Assembly: GCA_002354035.1 (NCBI GenBank)
Contig: DEKU01000018.1
Location: 34,715 to 73,844, forward strand
Origin: Bacteroidales bacterium UBA2714
Lineage (GTDB): Bacteria > Bacteroidota > Bacteroidia > Bacteroidales > P3
Length of the DNA stretch: 39,130 bases
Direction: 5' to 3'
The translations under genes and the position numbers were made by a program. Every line of letters begins with the position of its first letter. The first letter of the stretch is position 1. The notes below the pieces were generated by a model. The model was not told the origin of the DNA and did no database searches. It worked only from the letters and a program-made list of their open reading frames with translations. This document shows, one piece after another, positions 15,339-23,512 of this stretch.

Positions 15339-18104
15339 ATGAAACAGTTTCTCCTTGTCCTTTCTCTCCTTCTGGCGGCAGCCCCTCTCGGTGCACAGAC
15401 CCTCCGCAGCCAAGGCCCGGTTCCCGCCGATCTCCGTATGGATGTTCAGCAACTCTTCGCTTCCGACATGGAGCGGGCCGAGCAGTACGCGGGCGGACGG
15501 GTGCGCGACAAAAGGCAGATTCTCGAGTCTTCCTATTTTATCAATAAGCTCATGGCCGGAGGTCACATCATTTATGGCGACCCCATCAGCTTGCTGGCCT
15601 CCCGCATAGCCGACACCCTCCTCAAAGATTATCCCGCCCTTCGCTCCGAGCTCCGCTTCTACACGGTCACCTCCCCCGGAGTCAATGCTTTCACCACGCC
15701 TCAGGGCATGATATTTATAAACATTGGTCTCGTGGCACAGCTCGAGAACGAGGCCCAGCTGGCTTTTATCATCGCCCACGAAATCATTCACTATTACCGT
15801 GCCCACGGTCTCGAAACCCTGGTGGGTGACAACCGTAAAGTGCGCCAACGTGAGCTTGACGATGAGGCCGAGCAGGACGTCGACTATCTGCGCCGCCACC
15901 ATCGCAGCCGTGAGATGGAGAACGAGGCCGACTCGCTGGGCATAGCGCTCTTCTACCTCTCCAGCCCCTACAGCAAAACTGTCCACGACGGCGTTTTCGA
16001 CATCCTGCAATACGGCAATCTCCCTTTTGACGACATCCCTTTCGACACCACCTTCTTCAACACTCCCTACTACCAGCTGGAGGGCGTCTGGCTCGACACC
16101 GTGGCCGACATCACCTCTCGCGACAATTATGACGACTCCCGCAGCACCCATCCCAATATTCTGGCCCGCCGCCATCGTGCCGCACAGGCCTTCGCAGGTC
16201 ACTCGGGTGGTGCGCCGTTTGTGACCACAACCCCCTCCCAGTTCCTCCACATCCGCCAGCTGGCACGGGTGGAGTGTGTGCGCCAGGATCTCCTCGACGG
16301 CCATTTTGCACGTGCTTTCTATAACTGCTGGCTCCTGCTCCGAAGCAATCCCGACGACCCCACCCTCAACCTCTACCTCACCCAATCCCTCTACAACATC
16401 GCTGTGGCCAAATGCTATGAACGCGAGGATATCATCGCCGACAGCTACTCCGCCGTCGAAGGCGAAAGCCAGCAGGCCCTCTATGCCCTCCACACCATGA
16501 ATGCCGAGCAGGCCACCCTGGCCGCTCTCCACAGCGCATGGGCGGGCCACCGCCGTTTCCCTGAATGCCCTCGCTTTGCCGACATGGTACACCACCTCAT
16601 GCAGCTTCTCCATTCCCCGCTGGGAAAAGCAGCCCCAGACTTCATGACTTCCGCCAATACCGACGTCCAGCCCTCCGCCAGCCCCGATGTCCAGCCATCG
16701 GACAATCCCGACGTCCCGATGACCAAATACGAGCGCATCCGCCAAAAACGCCAACGCCAAACCCAACGGAAACCAACCGCATACGCCCTCACCGACCTCT
16801 TGCTTGCCGATAGCGCCCTGCTCCCCATCCTGCAGCAGCATCTCGCGGGTAATGCGGATGGCCAGAAATCCGACCCTCAGGCAACTCAGCAGTCCGGCGC
16901 GGACATTCAGCACCTCTCCGACACTTCCGCCATGCTCCTCTTCAACCCCACCTACTGGGTCACCGACAGGCACGAGAGGCTCCTTGTCAGCAAAAGCGAC
17001 CGTGCCGAGAACCAGCTCTCGCAGCGCATTGCCCAATCCGTTAGCCATTTTGGCTGCCGCACGGTCGATTTCTCCGACCAGGGCATGCACGCCATGCTCT
17101 CCGACACCCAGTACAACGACTTCCTCACCGTGTGCGAGTGGATGAGGGAGTTCTGGCTCTCCAAGGGACGCTTCACCCATTCCCGTCTCTCCCAACCGGC
17201 CATGGACAGCCTCCTCTCCCGCCTCCAGGCCCGCACCATCACCCTCACCGCCGTCCTCAACAACGAGGGCCAGCCGGGCAGCGTCTCACCCGCCTATGCT
17301 ATCCTTTTCCCGTTTGCCCCGGTGGTGCTTGTTGCCTCCCTTACGGGTCTCGAACACACCACGATGGTCTCTCTCGTGGCCGATGCCCGCAAGGGGACAA
17401 TGCTTGCACGACAGGCCTACAGCTACAACGTGGCCGACCACCCGGCCCTGATTGAGGCCATGCTCTACGACACCTACCGTCAGGCCTTGCGGCCCTCCCG
17501 CCACCGCCCCTTTGGCTACAAGGGACATCCTTTTGCCCTTGCCGTCGGGGCCAACCTCGGCATGAGCGGCCACCAACCCCTCGAGCACAAACACTTCCTG
17601 GCGCTCTCTCCTTGGGGGTCGGTCGAATGTGCTGTGGGCCGTAACCACACCCTCGCTTTCTCGGCCCGCTTCCAGCGCGCCTATCCCGATGTGACTCAAG
17701 CCTACCGGGTTCCCCGCATCTCCTCTCATGGCTATTACGTCTATTACGACTCCGTCGATGTCTCGTCGCGCAACATGCTCACCCTCGCCCTCGAACTCCG
17801 CCACTACACAGGCAGCGATTTCGCACCATTAGGCTACTACTACGACTTCGGCGCTCACCTCACCCGTTTCACCACCCTCTCCGGCTCCAAAGCCGAGAAC
17901 ACATACGGCGTCCACTTAGGCCTTGGCCGCAACTACATCATCCGCGACCATCTCCTCCTCAACTACCAGATTGACTATGGCTACACCTACGGACTGATGA
18001 AAGTGGTGGGCTTCCACGAAGACTCCCAGCCCTACCGCCACTATGCCGACGCCATCCTCTCCAACCTCTTCACCGTCAAAATCGGCATTGGCCTTGTCCC
18101 TTGA
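15339..18104 (+). CDS. Exported M48-family zinc metallopeptidase with C-terminal barrel-like region
   Basis: 921 residues. Signal peptide MKQFLLVLSLLLAAAPLGAQ. Residues about 80-205 form an M48 peptidase domain: TTPQGMIFINIGLV substrate edge, zinc motif HEIIH (147-151) and third ligand Glu194 in ENEAD. A helical region of about 200 residues follows, then a Pro-rich linker with DVQPS-type repeats (about 437-468) and a basic patch. The second half ends in about 180 residues of alternating strands (SVECAVGRNHTLAFSARF, LTLALELRHYTG, LLNYQIDYGYTYG) ending KIGIGLVP, like an outer-membrane barrel. Family knowledge: periplasmic M48 enzymes such as BepA act on outer-membrane protein assembly. A peptidase joined to its own barrel is unusual; the barrel assignment is inference. 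Confidence 0.78.
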   Translation: MKQFLLVLSLLLAAAPLGAQTLRSQGPVPADLRMDVQQLFASDMERAEQYAGGRVRDKRQILESSYFINKLMAGGHIIYGDPISLLASRIADTLLKDYPALRSELRFYTVTSPGVNAFTTPQGMIFINIGLVAQLENEAQLAFIIAHEIIHYYRAHGLETLVGDNRKVRQRELDDEAEQDVDYLRRHHRSREMENEADSLGIALFYLSSPYSKTVHDGVFDILQYGNLPFDDIPFDTTFFNTPYYQLEGVWLDTVADITSRDNYDDSRSTHPNILARRHRAAQAFAGHSGGAPFVTTTPSQFLHIRQLARVECVRQDLLDGHFARAFYNCWLLLRSNPDDPTLNLYLTQSLYNIAVAKCYEREDIIADSYSAVEGESQQALYALHTMNAEQATLAALHSAWAGHRRFPECPRFADMVHHLMQLLHSPLGKAAPDFMTSANTDVQPSASPDVQPSDNPDVPMTKYERIRQKRQRQTQRKPTAYALTDLLLADSALLPILQQHLAGNADGQKSDPQATQQSGADIQHLSDTSAMLLFNPTYWVTDRHERLLVSKSDRAENQLSQRIAQSVSHFGCRTVDFSDQGMHAMLSDTQYNDFLTVCEWMREFWLSKGRFTHSRLSQPAMDSLLSRLQARTITLTAVLNNEGQPGSVSPAYAILFPFAPVVLVASLTGLEHTTMVSLVADARKGTMLARQAYSYNVADHPALIEAMLYDTYRQALRPSRHRPFGYKGHPFALAVGANLGMSGHQPLEHKHFLALSPWGSVECAVGRNHTLAFSARFQRAYPDVTQAYRVPRISSHGYYVYYDSVDVSSRNMLTLALELRHYTGSDFAPLGYYYDFGAHLTRFTTLSGSKAENTYGVHLGLGRNYIIRDHLLLNYQIDYGYTYGLMKVVGFHEDSQPYRHYADAILSNLFTVKIGIGLVP

Positions 18105-18148
18105 ATAATCCAGAAAAACATATCATTCACTCTTAAATCACCCAAAAC

Positions 18149-18978
18149 ATGAAAAGAATCACCCTTCTCATTCTTTTGGCAGCCCTGCTGCCCGCTGCCC
18201 ACGCACAGCGCTACACACACACATCATCTACATCCCCGGCGACGGCGAGCACCATTTCGGCATCAACGTCGCGCCCACCTACAGTCCCCAGTATTTCGGC
18301 ATCAGTGCCGAAGGCATGGGTGCCAACGGACGCCCCGTTCAGTTAGAAACCACCGGTTCTCTCACCGGCAACTTCGGCCTCAACGCAGGCCTCTACTACG
18401 GCTTTGAGACGCGCCATGGCCGCACCCTCGAGTGGGGCAACTACACCTCCCTCTACTACAGCATCACCCCCTTCAGCGGCTCCATATCCGTCGCCCGCGA
18501 CGGGCAGACCACCAACCATTCCCTCCGCTTCCTGGCCCAGCGCGTGGTGCTCCATTCTAACCCATTCCTTACCTACCTCATCAACGACCAATGGTCCGTC
18601 AGTGCCGGTCTTGGCCTCAGCATCGGGCCCCAGCTGGGCAGCAGCGTGTCGGTCGACGGGACACCCTTCAAGCGGGACGGTTCCGACACCGAGAGTGACC
18701 TTGTCAGCCTCATCATGGGCTTCATCAACCTCAATGTCGATGCCAACGCCGGTGTCAAATACTGGTTCACCGACGAGGTCTTCCTCGGCCTCCGTCTCCA
18801 GTACACCTTCTTCTCGCTCAGCAGTCTCTCCCTTTTCACTGACGACCAGAACGTCAACCTCGACGAGTTTCCCAATGGCATAGCCTCTATCAACCTCGAC
18901 GACCGCACCTCCCACGCCTCCTACTTCCTGCCCAAAAGCTCCTTCCAGACCGTCCTCTCCGTAGGCTATGTCTGGTAA
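18149..18978 (+). pseudogene. Outer-membrane beta-barrel gene interrupted by a frameshift in an (AC)5 tract
   Basis: Two frames together make one protein. Frame one (18149-18346) has a clean signal peptide, MKRITLLILLAALLPAAHAQ, then turns into Ser/Thr/Pro-rich nonsense. Frame two carries the mature barrel, and its family-like sequence begins just after the tract at 18213-18222 (HIIYIPGDGEHHFGINVAP) and runs to 18978. Removing one AC unit restores a single 275-residue reading frame. The mature part has alternating strands and ends with TVLSVGYVW, a terminal aromatic typical of outer-membrane proteins. It is the last gene of the ECF sigma operon, 45 nt after the M48 gene. Possible explanations are phase variation by slippage, a true pseudogene, or a sequencing or assembly error. 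Confidence 0.75.
18213..18222 (+). repeat. (AC)5 dinucleotide tract at the frameshift
   Basis: ACACACACAC directly after the signal-peptide coding region. With four units the barrel gene is in frame; with the five present it is not. Confidence 0.85.
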
Positions 18979-18987
18979 ATAATCACG

Positions 18988-19030
18988 GGCAACCTCTAAA
19001 TATAGCCCAATAGGGCTTTTCGCTTAATCG
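18988..19030 (+). repeat. 43-bp hairpin repeat, copy 1
   Basis: Starts GGCAACCTCTAAA and ends TTTTCGCTTAATCG. It contains AGCCC-AATA-GGGCT followed by TTTT. Copy 2 at 21757-21799 is identical at 38 of 43 positions, with three of five differences in the hairpin loop. It sits 7 nt after the frameshifted barrel gene and may serve as that operon's terminator. Confidence 0.8.
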
Positions 19031-19211
19031 AAAACAAACTGCCAGCGCAGAGCGGTGATTGCATGGCGCATAGGGATGTTTCCCGACAGGGAAGCGATGA
19101 ACAGAACAAGCTTCAATTGAAACTGATGCCCACCCATCCAGCCAAAGATTCCGGATAGGTTGGGTCCCGCCTCCTTTTTCTTCAAAAAACTCCCAATCCC
19201 AAAAAAGTTTG

Positions 19212-19220
19212 TATTTTTGC
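19212..19220 (+). promoter_or_regulatory. -7 box for the small HTH regulator
   Basis: TATTTTTGC, 30 nt upstream of the ATG at 19250, followed by an A-rich leader. No clear -33 box was found. Confidence 0.6.
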
Positions 19221-19249
19221 AGCCGTAAAAACTAAAAAAACACACCACT

Positions 19250-19462
19250 ATGTCGATACACATAGGAACCATCATCCGCGACGAACTGCGTCGACAAGGC
19301 CACACCAATGCATGGTTGGCCGAACAGATTGGCATCACCCCCCGCGCCCTGCAAAAAATCTTCAACAAGCCCTCCATCGACACCGACTTGCTGGTCGCCA
19401 TTTGCTCCGCGCTCCATGCCGATTTCTTCCGCACCTACTCCGACTATCTTGCCCACCAGTAG
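19250..19462 (+). CDS. Small Cro/C1-type helix-turn-helix protein
   Basis: 70 residues, essentially one DNA-binding domain. The helix-turn-helix is TNAWLAEQIGITPRALQKIFNKPSIDTD with the typical flanking helix IRDELRRQGH. It ends HADFFRTYSDYLAHQ. Small regulators of this kind are frequent in Bacteroidales next to surface-protein or toxin-antitoxin loci; here no toxin gene is adjacent. Its own -7 box (TATTTTTGC) lies 30 nt upstream. It precedes the 63-residue peptide and the fimbrillin-like lipoprotein and lies with them between the two 43-bp repeats, so it may regulate them. That link is only positional. Confidence 0.8.
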   Translation: MSIHIGTIIRDELRRQGHTNAWLAEQIGITPRALQKIFNKPSIDTDLLVAICSALHADFFRTYSDYLAHQ

Positions 19463-19845
19463 ACGCAATTTACAAAAAATCAGTCTCTGAATCCCCTCTT
19501 TACACCCGCCAAACCATTCTTTTCCATCTTTTTTCCATTACCATTTTATCCTACTTGTTGGAGACGTGACGTCTGCACAATCCAGCCCCAAATTCCACAA
19601 AACACCGTTCCATAGTTCGCCGTGTGGGTAAACAGACATCCAACTTTCTATTATCTCAGCTGTTTACATATTATTTCTATGCCCATATTGGACATGCTCA
19701 GATTTGACAAAACAATGTATTTTTGCATCCGAAAAACTACATAAGTACTCACTATACCCACTCCTCATCCTCTTCCTTGGCAACATGCACAGATAACAGA
19801 TAATGGAAAAAGTTATTAATCCACAGTATAATAAAAACCAATAAG
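19463..19845 (+). other. Intergenic region with promoter and long leader, no gene seen
   Basis: About 380 nt, A/T-rich compared with the flanks. A -7 box TATTTTTGC at 19718-19726 would start a leader of about 115 nt before the peptide gene at 19846. I find no convincing hairpin or open frame in the rest. Confidence 0.55.
19718..19726 (+). promoter_or_regulatory. -7 box for the peptide/fimbrillin genes
   Basis: TATTTTTGC fits the Bacteroidetes -7 consensus. The nearest TTTG (19703-19706) is too close to be the -33 element, so the upstream part is uncertain. Confidence 0.55.
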
Positions 19846-20037
19846 ATGAAAGAAAACAAAAACAAACAGTATTGCACCCCCGAAGTAGAGGTGCTCGATG
19901 CAAGAGTAGAAAAAGGTTTCGCTGGTTCACCCCAGCCCGATCAGCCCGTAACACCTTCTCCTGCTGGTGATGGTGGTTTCAACGCCGGTGGCGAAACAGG
20001 CTGGAGTGGCGGCAACACCGATGACTGGTGGAGTTAA
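19846..20037 (+). CDS. 63-residue peptide of the small 'YxxPEVEVLD' type common in Bacteroidales
   Basis: The N-terminal half reads YCTPEVEVLDARVEKGFAGS, like many short Bacteroidales proteins that share a Y-x-x-P-E-x-E-V core and a Gly/Ala-Ser junction. The C-terminal half is rich in Gly, Pro, Asp and Trp and ends DDWWS. It has no signal peptide and only one Cys. The junction after about residue 28 looks like a leader/core boundary, as in secreted peptides, but no modification enzyme or peptidase-containing exporter is nearby. It lies 69 nt upstream of a fimbrillin-like lipoprotein gene, after a promoter and a long leader. I do not know its function. Confidence 0.7.
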   Translation: MKENKNKQYCTPEVEVLDARVEKGFAGSPQPDQPVTPSPAGDGGFNAGGETGWSGGNTDDWWS

Positions 20038-20106
20038 TCTCACCCTCCGCACTCTTGCACAGCAACTATCTTCAACCAAAACAATTAATTCATTAAATCA
20101 TTAAAC

Positions 20107-21699
20107 ATGAGAAAATTATTAAGCAAAACTTCTATCGTCCTTTTTGCTGCCACCCTCCTCATGGTTGGCTGCAAAAATGAAGCCGAGCAGATTTTCAAGC
20201 TCGAGATGCCCGAGTACACAGGTGAAGACAAGACCACCTTCGGCACTGGCAATACCACCCTTTGGACCCCCAACGACCCCGTGCTCATCAACGGTGTCTC
20301 CGGCAACGTCCAGAGCAGCAGCTCGATTTCTTTCACCGAGCCCGTTGCCCCTGTCAACAAAATGTTCTACTCCTTCTATGCAGGCCGTGCCACCAACCCC
20401 AGTTTCAACGGCACCAACGTCTACACGTTCACCATGCTCACCTCCTTCTCCTACAGCGAAAACCAGCTGCAGGCTCCCATGGTGGGTCAGTGTGCCTACA
20501 TCGCCCCCGATGCCATGCACACTATCCAATACACCAACATCTTCACCCTGCTGAAGCTGGAGTTCGTAGTCATCCCCTCCGAGGTGACCATCACCTCCGA
20601 GAACACCGCCCTCGCCGGTGAGTTCTCCGCCACCTATGCCGATGGCGAATGGACCGTCACCGCTCCCGCCGCCACTTCGGCCAACAAGACCCTCACCATC
20701 GCCAACCCCAACTGGGCCTCCGTCATGTACGTCCCCCTGCCCGCCGGCAGCCACAAGCTCACCATCACCGGCAAGACCTTCACCAAGGCCATGGCAAGAG
20801 CCGTCACCATGCAGAAAAGCGTTTTCTACCCCATCAAGTGCGCCCACAAATTCTCCGTCTCAGCCAACAGCCAAGTCTACTTCTCGCCCGGCAACTTCGA
20901 GTATTTCAACCGTAGCGACTACGGCAGCGTCGCCAACTGGGGAGGTGATATGGGCAACTTCTACACCGACGATGCAGCCGACTGCGCTCGCTTCTCCCCC
21001 AACCAGTGGGACCGTAAATTGTCCAACAATCGTAAAGAAAGTAAATATATTGGCATAACCCGTGCCGTTCCCAACACCAATGTATGGATTGACCTCTTCG
21101 GCTGGGGCACAGGCTCTATTCCTGGCTACAATCGTGCCGACGCCTCCTCCACCAGTGTCACCATTGGTTACGACCAATTCAACGACTGGGGTACCTTCTA
21201 TGGCAGCAAGCTGAACGCCAACTCCCACTGCACCGGCACCTGGTTCACCATGAGCCGTACCCAGTGGAGCTACCTCCTCAACATCACCAGCAACGCCAAA
21301 CGCAGTGGCAAATGCCGTATCGGCTCTGTCAACGGTGTCAATGGCTTGATTATCGCCCCGGATGATTTCACGCAGTCGCTCCCCCAGACTATCTCCTCCA
21401 CCGACTTTGTCAACAACTACCAGAAGAAAGGTGTGGTATTCCTTCCCGCCGGTGGCCACATGAACTATATGGCCAATGTCAACCACTCTTGGGGATTCAG
21501 CCAGGAAATCAACGGCTATTGGACAAGCACTCCTGTTAGTGGCGAAACCTTCGCCTATCGCAAGGCCTACCATGTAAGTCTGCCCAACAGCAACAGCGGC
21601 AACCCCTCTATTGCTGTTGAGTCCATGTGCCGCACCGTTCTCAACAATGGCAACCGTCCCGGCAAAATATGCGTCCGTCTGGTTCAAAACGCCAACTAA
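20107..21699 (+). CDS. Fimbrillin-like surface lipoprotein with a C-terminal FISUMP-like domain
   Basis: 530 residues. Lipoprotein signal with lipobox LLMVGC (Cys22), then KNEAEQ. Residues about 40-260 resemble the Bacteroidales fimbrillin fold: TTLWTPNDPVLINGVSG near the start, YSFYAGR, LLKLEFVVI and a MYVPLPAGSHKLTITG motif. The remainder matches the domain seen in many Bacteroidetes surface proteins: KFSVSANSQVYFSPGNFEY, WIDLFGWGTGS, DWGTFYG, FTMSRTQWSYLL, GLIIAPDDF, GVVFLPAGGHM, GYWTSTPV and a final CVRLVQN. It is probably surface-exposed through lipid export. It is the second gene of a short unit with the 63-residue peptide and is followed by a strong terminator. A ligand or pilus role cannot be decided; no usher-like or anchor partner genes are nearby. 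Confidence 0.8.
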   Translation: MRKLLSKTSIVLFAATLLMVGCKNEAEQIFKLEMPEYTGEDKTTFGTGNTTLWTPNDPVLINGVSGNVQSSSSISFTEPVAPVNKMFYSFYAGRATNPSFNGTNVYTFTMLTSFSYSENQLQAPMVGQCAYIAPDAMHTIQYTNIFTLLKLEFVVIPSEVTITSENTALAGEFSATYADGEWTVTAPAATSANKTLTIANPNWASVMYVPLPAGSHKLTITGKTFTKAMARAVTMQKSVFYPIKCAHKFSVSANSQVYFSPGNFEYFNRSDYGSVANWGGDMGNFYTDDAADCARFSPNQWDRKLSNNRKESKYIGITRAVPNTNVWIDLFGWGTGSIPGYNRADASSTSVTIGYDQFNDWGTFYGSKLNANSHCTGTWFTMSRTQWSYLLNITSNAKRSGKCRIGSVNGVNGLIIAPDDFTQSLPQTISSTDFVNNYQKKGVVFLPAGGHMNYMANVNHSWGFSQEINGYWTSTPVSGETFAYRKAYHVSLPNSNSGNPSIAVESMCRTVLNNGNRPGKICVRLVQNAN

Positions 21700-21716
21700 T
21701 TATCTTACATAATTCG

Positions 21717-21757
21717 AAACAGTTTTGCCGCCCGGTGGTGGCAAAACTGTTTTTTTG
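21717..21757 (+). terminator. Terminator of the fimbrillin-like lipoprotein gene
   Basis: 13-bp perfect stem AAACAGTTTTGCC (21717-21729) / GGCAAAACTGTTT (21740-21752), 10-nt loop, then further Ts. It starts 18 nt after the stop codon. Confidence 0.88.
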
Positions 21758-21799
21758 GCAACCTCTAAAAATAGCCCGGTGGGGCTTTTCGCTTAATAG
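21757..21799 (+). repeat. 43-bp hairpin repeat, copy 2
   Basis: Same orientation as the copy at 18988-19030. The hairpin is AGCCC-GGTG-GGGCT before TTTT. It directly abuts the preceding terminator. Confidence 0.8.
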
Positions 21800-21972
21800 A
21801 CACACTCACGCCATCAGCAAGCATTCCTCGTAGGGGATTCCGCTTAATCCGTATTCAGAACTCATCGCTTCCATTTTATCGGGTGGGGCACACACACACG
21901 TGACCAACATTGGGGGTCCGATTTGTCAGGTTTGTGAGGAGGATAACCGTCTGGCGTGATGTGCTTTATGGT

Positions 21973-22015
21973 CGGAAGTTCCCCTTCGATGGGGGGGCTT
22001 CCGGCTTTTTGTTTG
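21973..22015 (+). terminator. Terminator-like hairpin with no assigned gene
   Basis: CGGAAG-TT-CCCC (21973-21984) pairs with GGGG-GGG-CTTCCG (21991-22003), followed by a T-rich run. No coding sequence ends here, so it might close a small RNA or simply be a remnant. Confidence 0.5.
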
Positions 22016-22327
22016 TCTCTGCTTTGGTTTGTTTCCCTCTGTTTACACCCTTGTTGTTTTCTATTTAGTCTCTGTACCAGAAATAAAATGCAAATGAAAT
22101 AGAAAGAATCCAGTGTATAAGTAGTGCAAAAGGAATGGACTTGCTGTTTTGGCGGGGCTGGGCACAGCTGTTTGAAAGGCAATGTGTCGCATTGGCAACA
22201 TGTGGACTATATCTGACGACAGGATGGGGACGAAGCAAGCCGGGGCGCTCATCGAGTGCGATTGCTTGCACTGGCCATATTGGTGAGCGTCCCGGCTGGG
22301 GGGTTGGGGGGCGAGGGCTGAGTGTTG

Positions 22328-23398
22328 TCAGCCTACGCTTTCTTTGAGTTTTTCGGCGTTTTCGGCCAGCTGGAGGGCGTCGATGAGGTCTTCGATGTCG
22401 CCGTCCATGAAGGCGGGGAGGTTGTACATGGTGTAGCCTATGCGGTGGTCGGTGACGCGGCTTTGGGGGTAGTTGTAGGTGCGGACTTTTTCGCTGCGGT
22501 CGCCGGTGGCGACCATGGTTTTGCGTTTGGAGGAGAGTTCTTCCATGTATTTGTTGTATTCGCGTTCGTAGAGGCGGGTGCGGAGGATGGAGATGGCTTT
22601 CTCCATGTTTTTGATTTGTGATTTTTGGTCTTGCATGGAGACGACGATGCCGGTGGGGATGTGGGTGAGGCGGACGGCGGAGTAGGTGGTGTTGACGCAC
22701 TGGCCGCCCGGACCGGAGGCGCAGAAGGTTTCTTTTTTGACGTCGGACATGTTGAGTTCGACGTCGAGTTCTTCGGCTTCGGGCAGAACGACGACGCCGG
22801 CGGCGGAGGTGTGGACGCGGCCTTGGGTTTCGGTGGCGGGGACGCGCTGCACGCGGTGGACGCCGCTTTCGTATTTGAGGAGGCCGTAGACTTTCTCGCC
22901 GGTGACGTTGAAGGTGATGTCTTTGTAGCCGCCGGAGGGGCCTTCGTTGAAGTCGACGACTTCGATTTTCCAGTGCTTCTTTTCGCAGTAGCGGGTGTAC
23001 ATGCGGAAGAGGTCGCCTGCGAAGATGCAGGCTTCGTCGCCGCCGGTGCCGCCGCGGATTTCGACTACGGCGTTTTTGCTGTCGGTGGGGTCGGCGGGGA
23101 TGAGGAGGATGCGGATTTCTTCCTCCATTTTGTCGCGCCGCTCGGTGCTTTCGGTCAGTTCGGCCTTGGCCATTTCGCGCAGTTCTTCGTCTTTCTCTGT
23201 GCTGAGGAGTTCTTTGCACTCGGCTATGGTGTCGAGGAGGGCTTTGTAGTCGTGGTAGGCTTTGACTACGGGCTGGAGGTCTTTGTAGTCTTTGCTGAGT
23301 TTGACGTAGCGTTTCATGTCGGATGTGACCTGAGGGTCGTTCATTTGCTGCTCAATTTCTTGGTAGCGGGCGTAAATGGCTTCGAGTTTGTCTATCAT
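22328..23398 (-). CDS. prfA: Peptide chain release factor 1
   Basis: 356 residues. Release factor 1 recognises UAA and UAG stop codons and triggers release of the finished peptide on the ribosome. The anticodon-like motif is P-A-T in HRVQRVPATETQGRVHTSA. The catalytic GGQ lies in SGPGGQCVNTTYSAVRLTHIPTG (about residue 230), and the C-terminal basic helix region is complete. PAT rather than SPF distinguishes RF1 from RF2. Length and start (MIDKLEAIYARYQEIEQQ) are standard. HemK/PrmC, which methylates the GGQ glutamine, is not adjacent. The gene stands alone on the minus strand. A C-rich, nearly G-free tail follows its stop on the mRNA. Confidence 0.96.
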   Translation of the reverse strand: MIDKLEAIYARYQEIEQQMNDPQVTSDMKRYVKLSKDYKDLQPVVKAYHDYKALLDTIAECKELLSTEKDEELREMAKAELTESTERRDKMEEEIRILLIPADPTDSKNAVVEIRGGTGGDEACIFAGDLFRMYTRYCEKKHWKIEVVDFNEGPSGGYKDITFNVTGEKVYGLLKYESGVHRVQRVPATETQGRVHTSAAGVVVLPEAEELDVELNMSDVKKETFCASGPGGQCVNTTYSAVRLTHIPTGIVVSMQDQKSQIKNMEKAISILRTRLYEREYNKYMEELSSKRKTMVATGDRSEKVRTYNYPQSRVTDHRIGYTMYNLPAFMDGDIEDLIDALQLAENAEKLKESVG

Positions 23399-23512
23399 GG
23401 GGTTGGTGGATGGGTTTATCTGTTTTTTGTTATATTGTTCGGGTTTCCGGATTTCTGGGGTGCCAGTTTTTCGGATTCAGGGGTTTGGGGATAGGGTAGG
23501 GGTGGGGGGAAG

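Larger units (their letters stand above)
21700..22327. other. Convergent intergenic region without a supported gene
   Basis: About 630 nt between the fimbrillin-like gene and prfA. It holds the terminator at 21717-21757, a 43-bp repeat copy, a weak third copy of its end (around 21828-21850, ending CGCTTAATCC), a (CA) run at 21889-21899, a G-rich hairpin followed by Ts (21973-22010) and a G-rich stretch just before prfA. A minus-strand open frame (21862-22182) has no family features or promoter support. Confidence 0.6.

Noticed and set aside
14811..17195. 794-residue open frame on the minus strand
   Set aside because: It is the shadow of the exported beta-rich protein and the M48 peptidase genes, which have signal peptides and a zinc motif.
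18213..21899. CRISPR or direct-repeat array
   Set aside because: The (AC) and (CA) runs and the two 43-bp copies are not regularly spaced, and no spacers or cas genes are present.
22625..23494. 289-residue open frame on the plus strand
   Set aside because: Shadow of prfA, which carries PAT and GGQ motifs.
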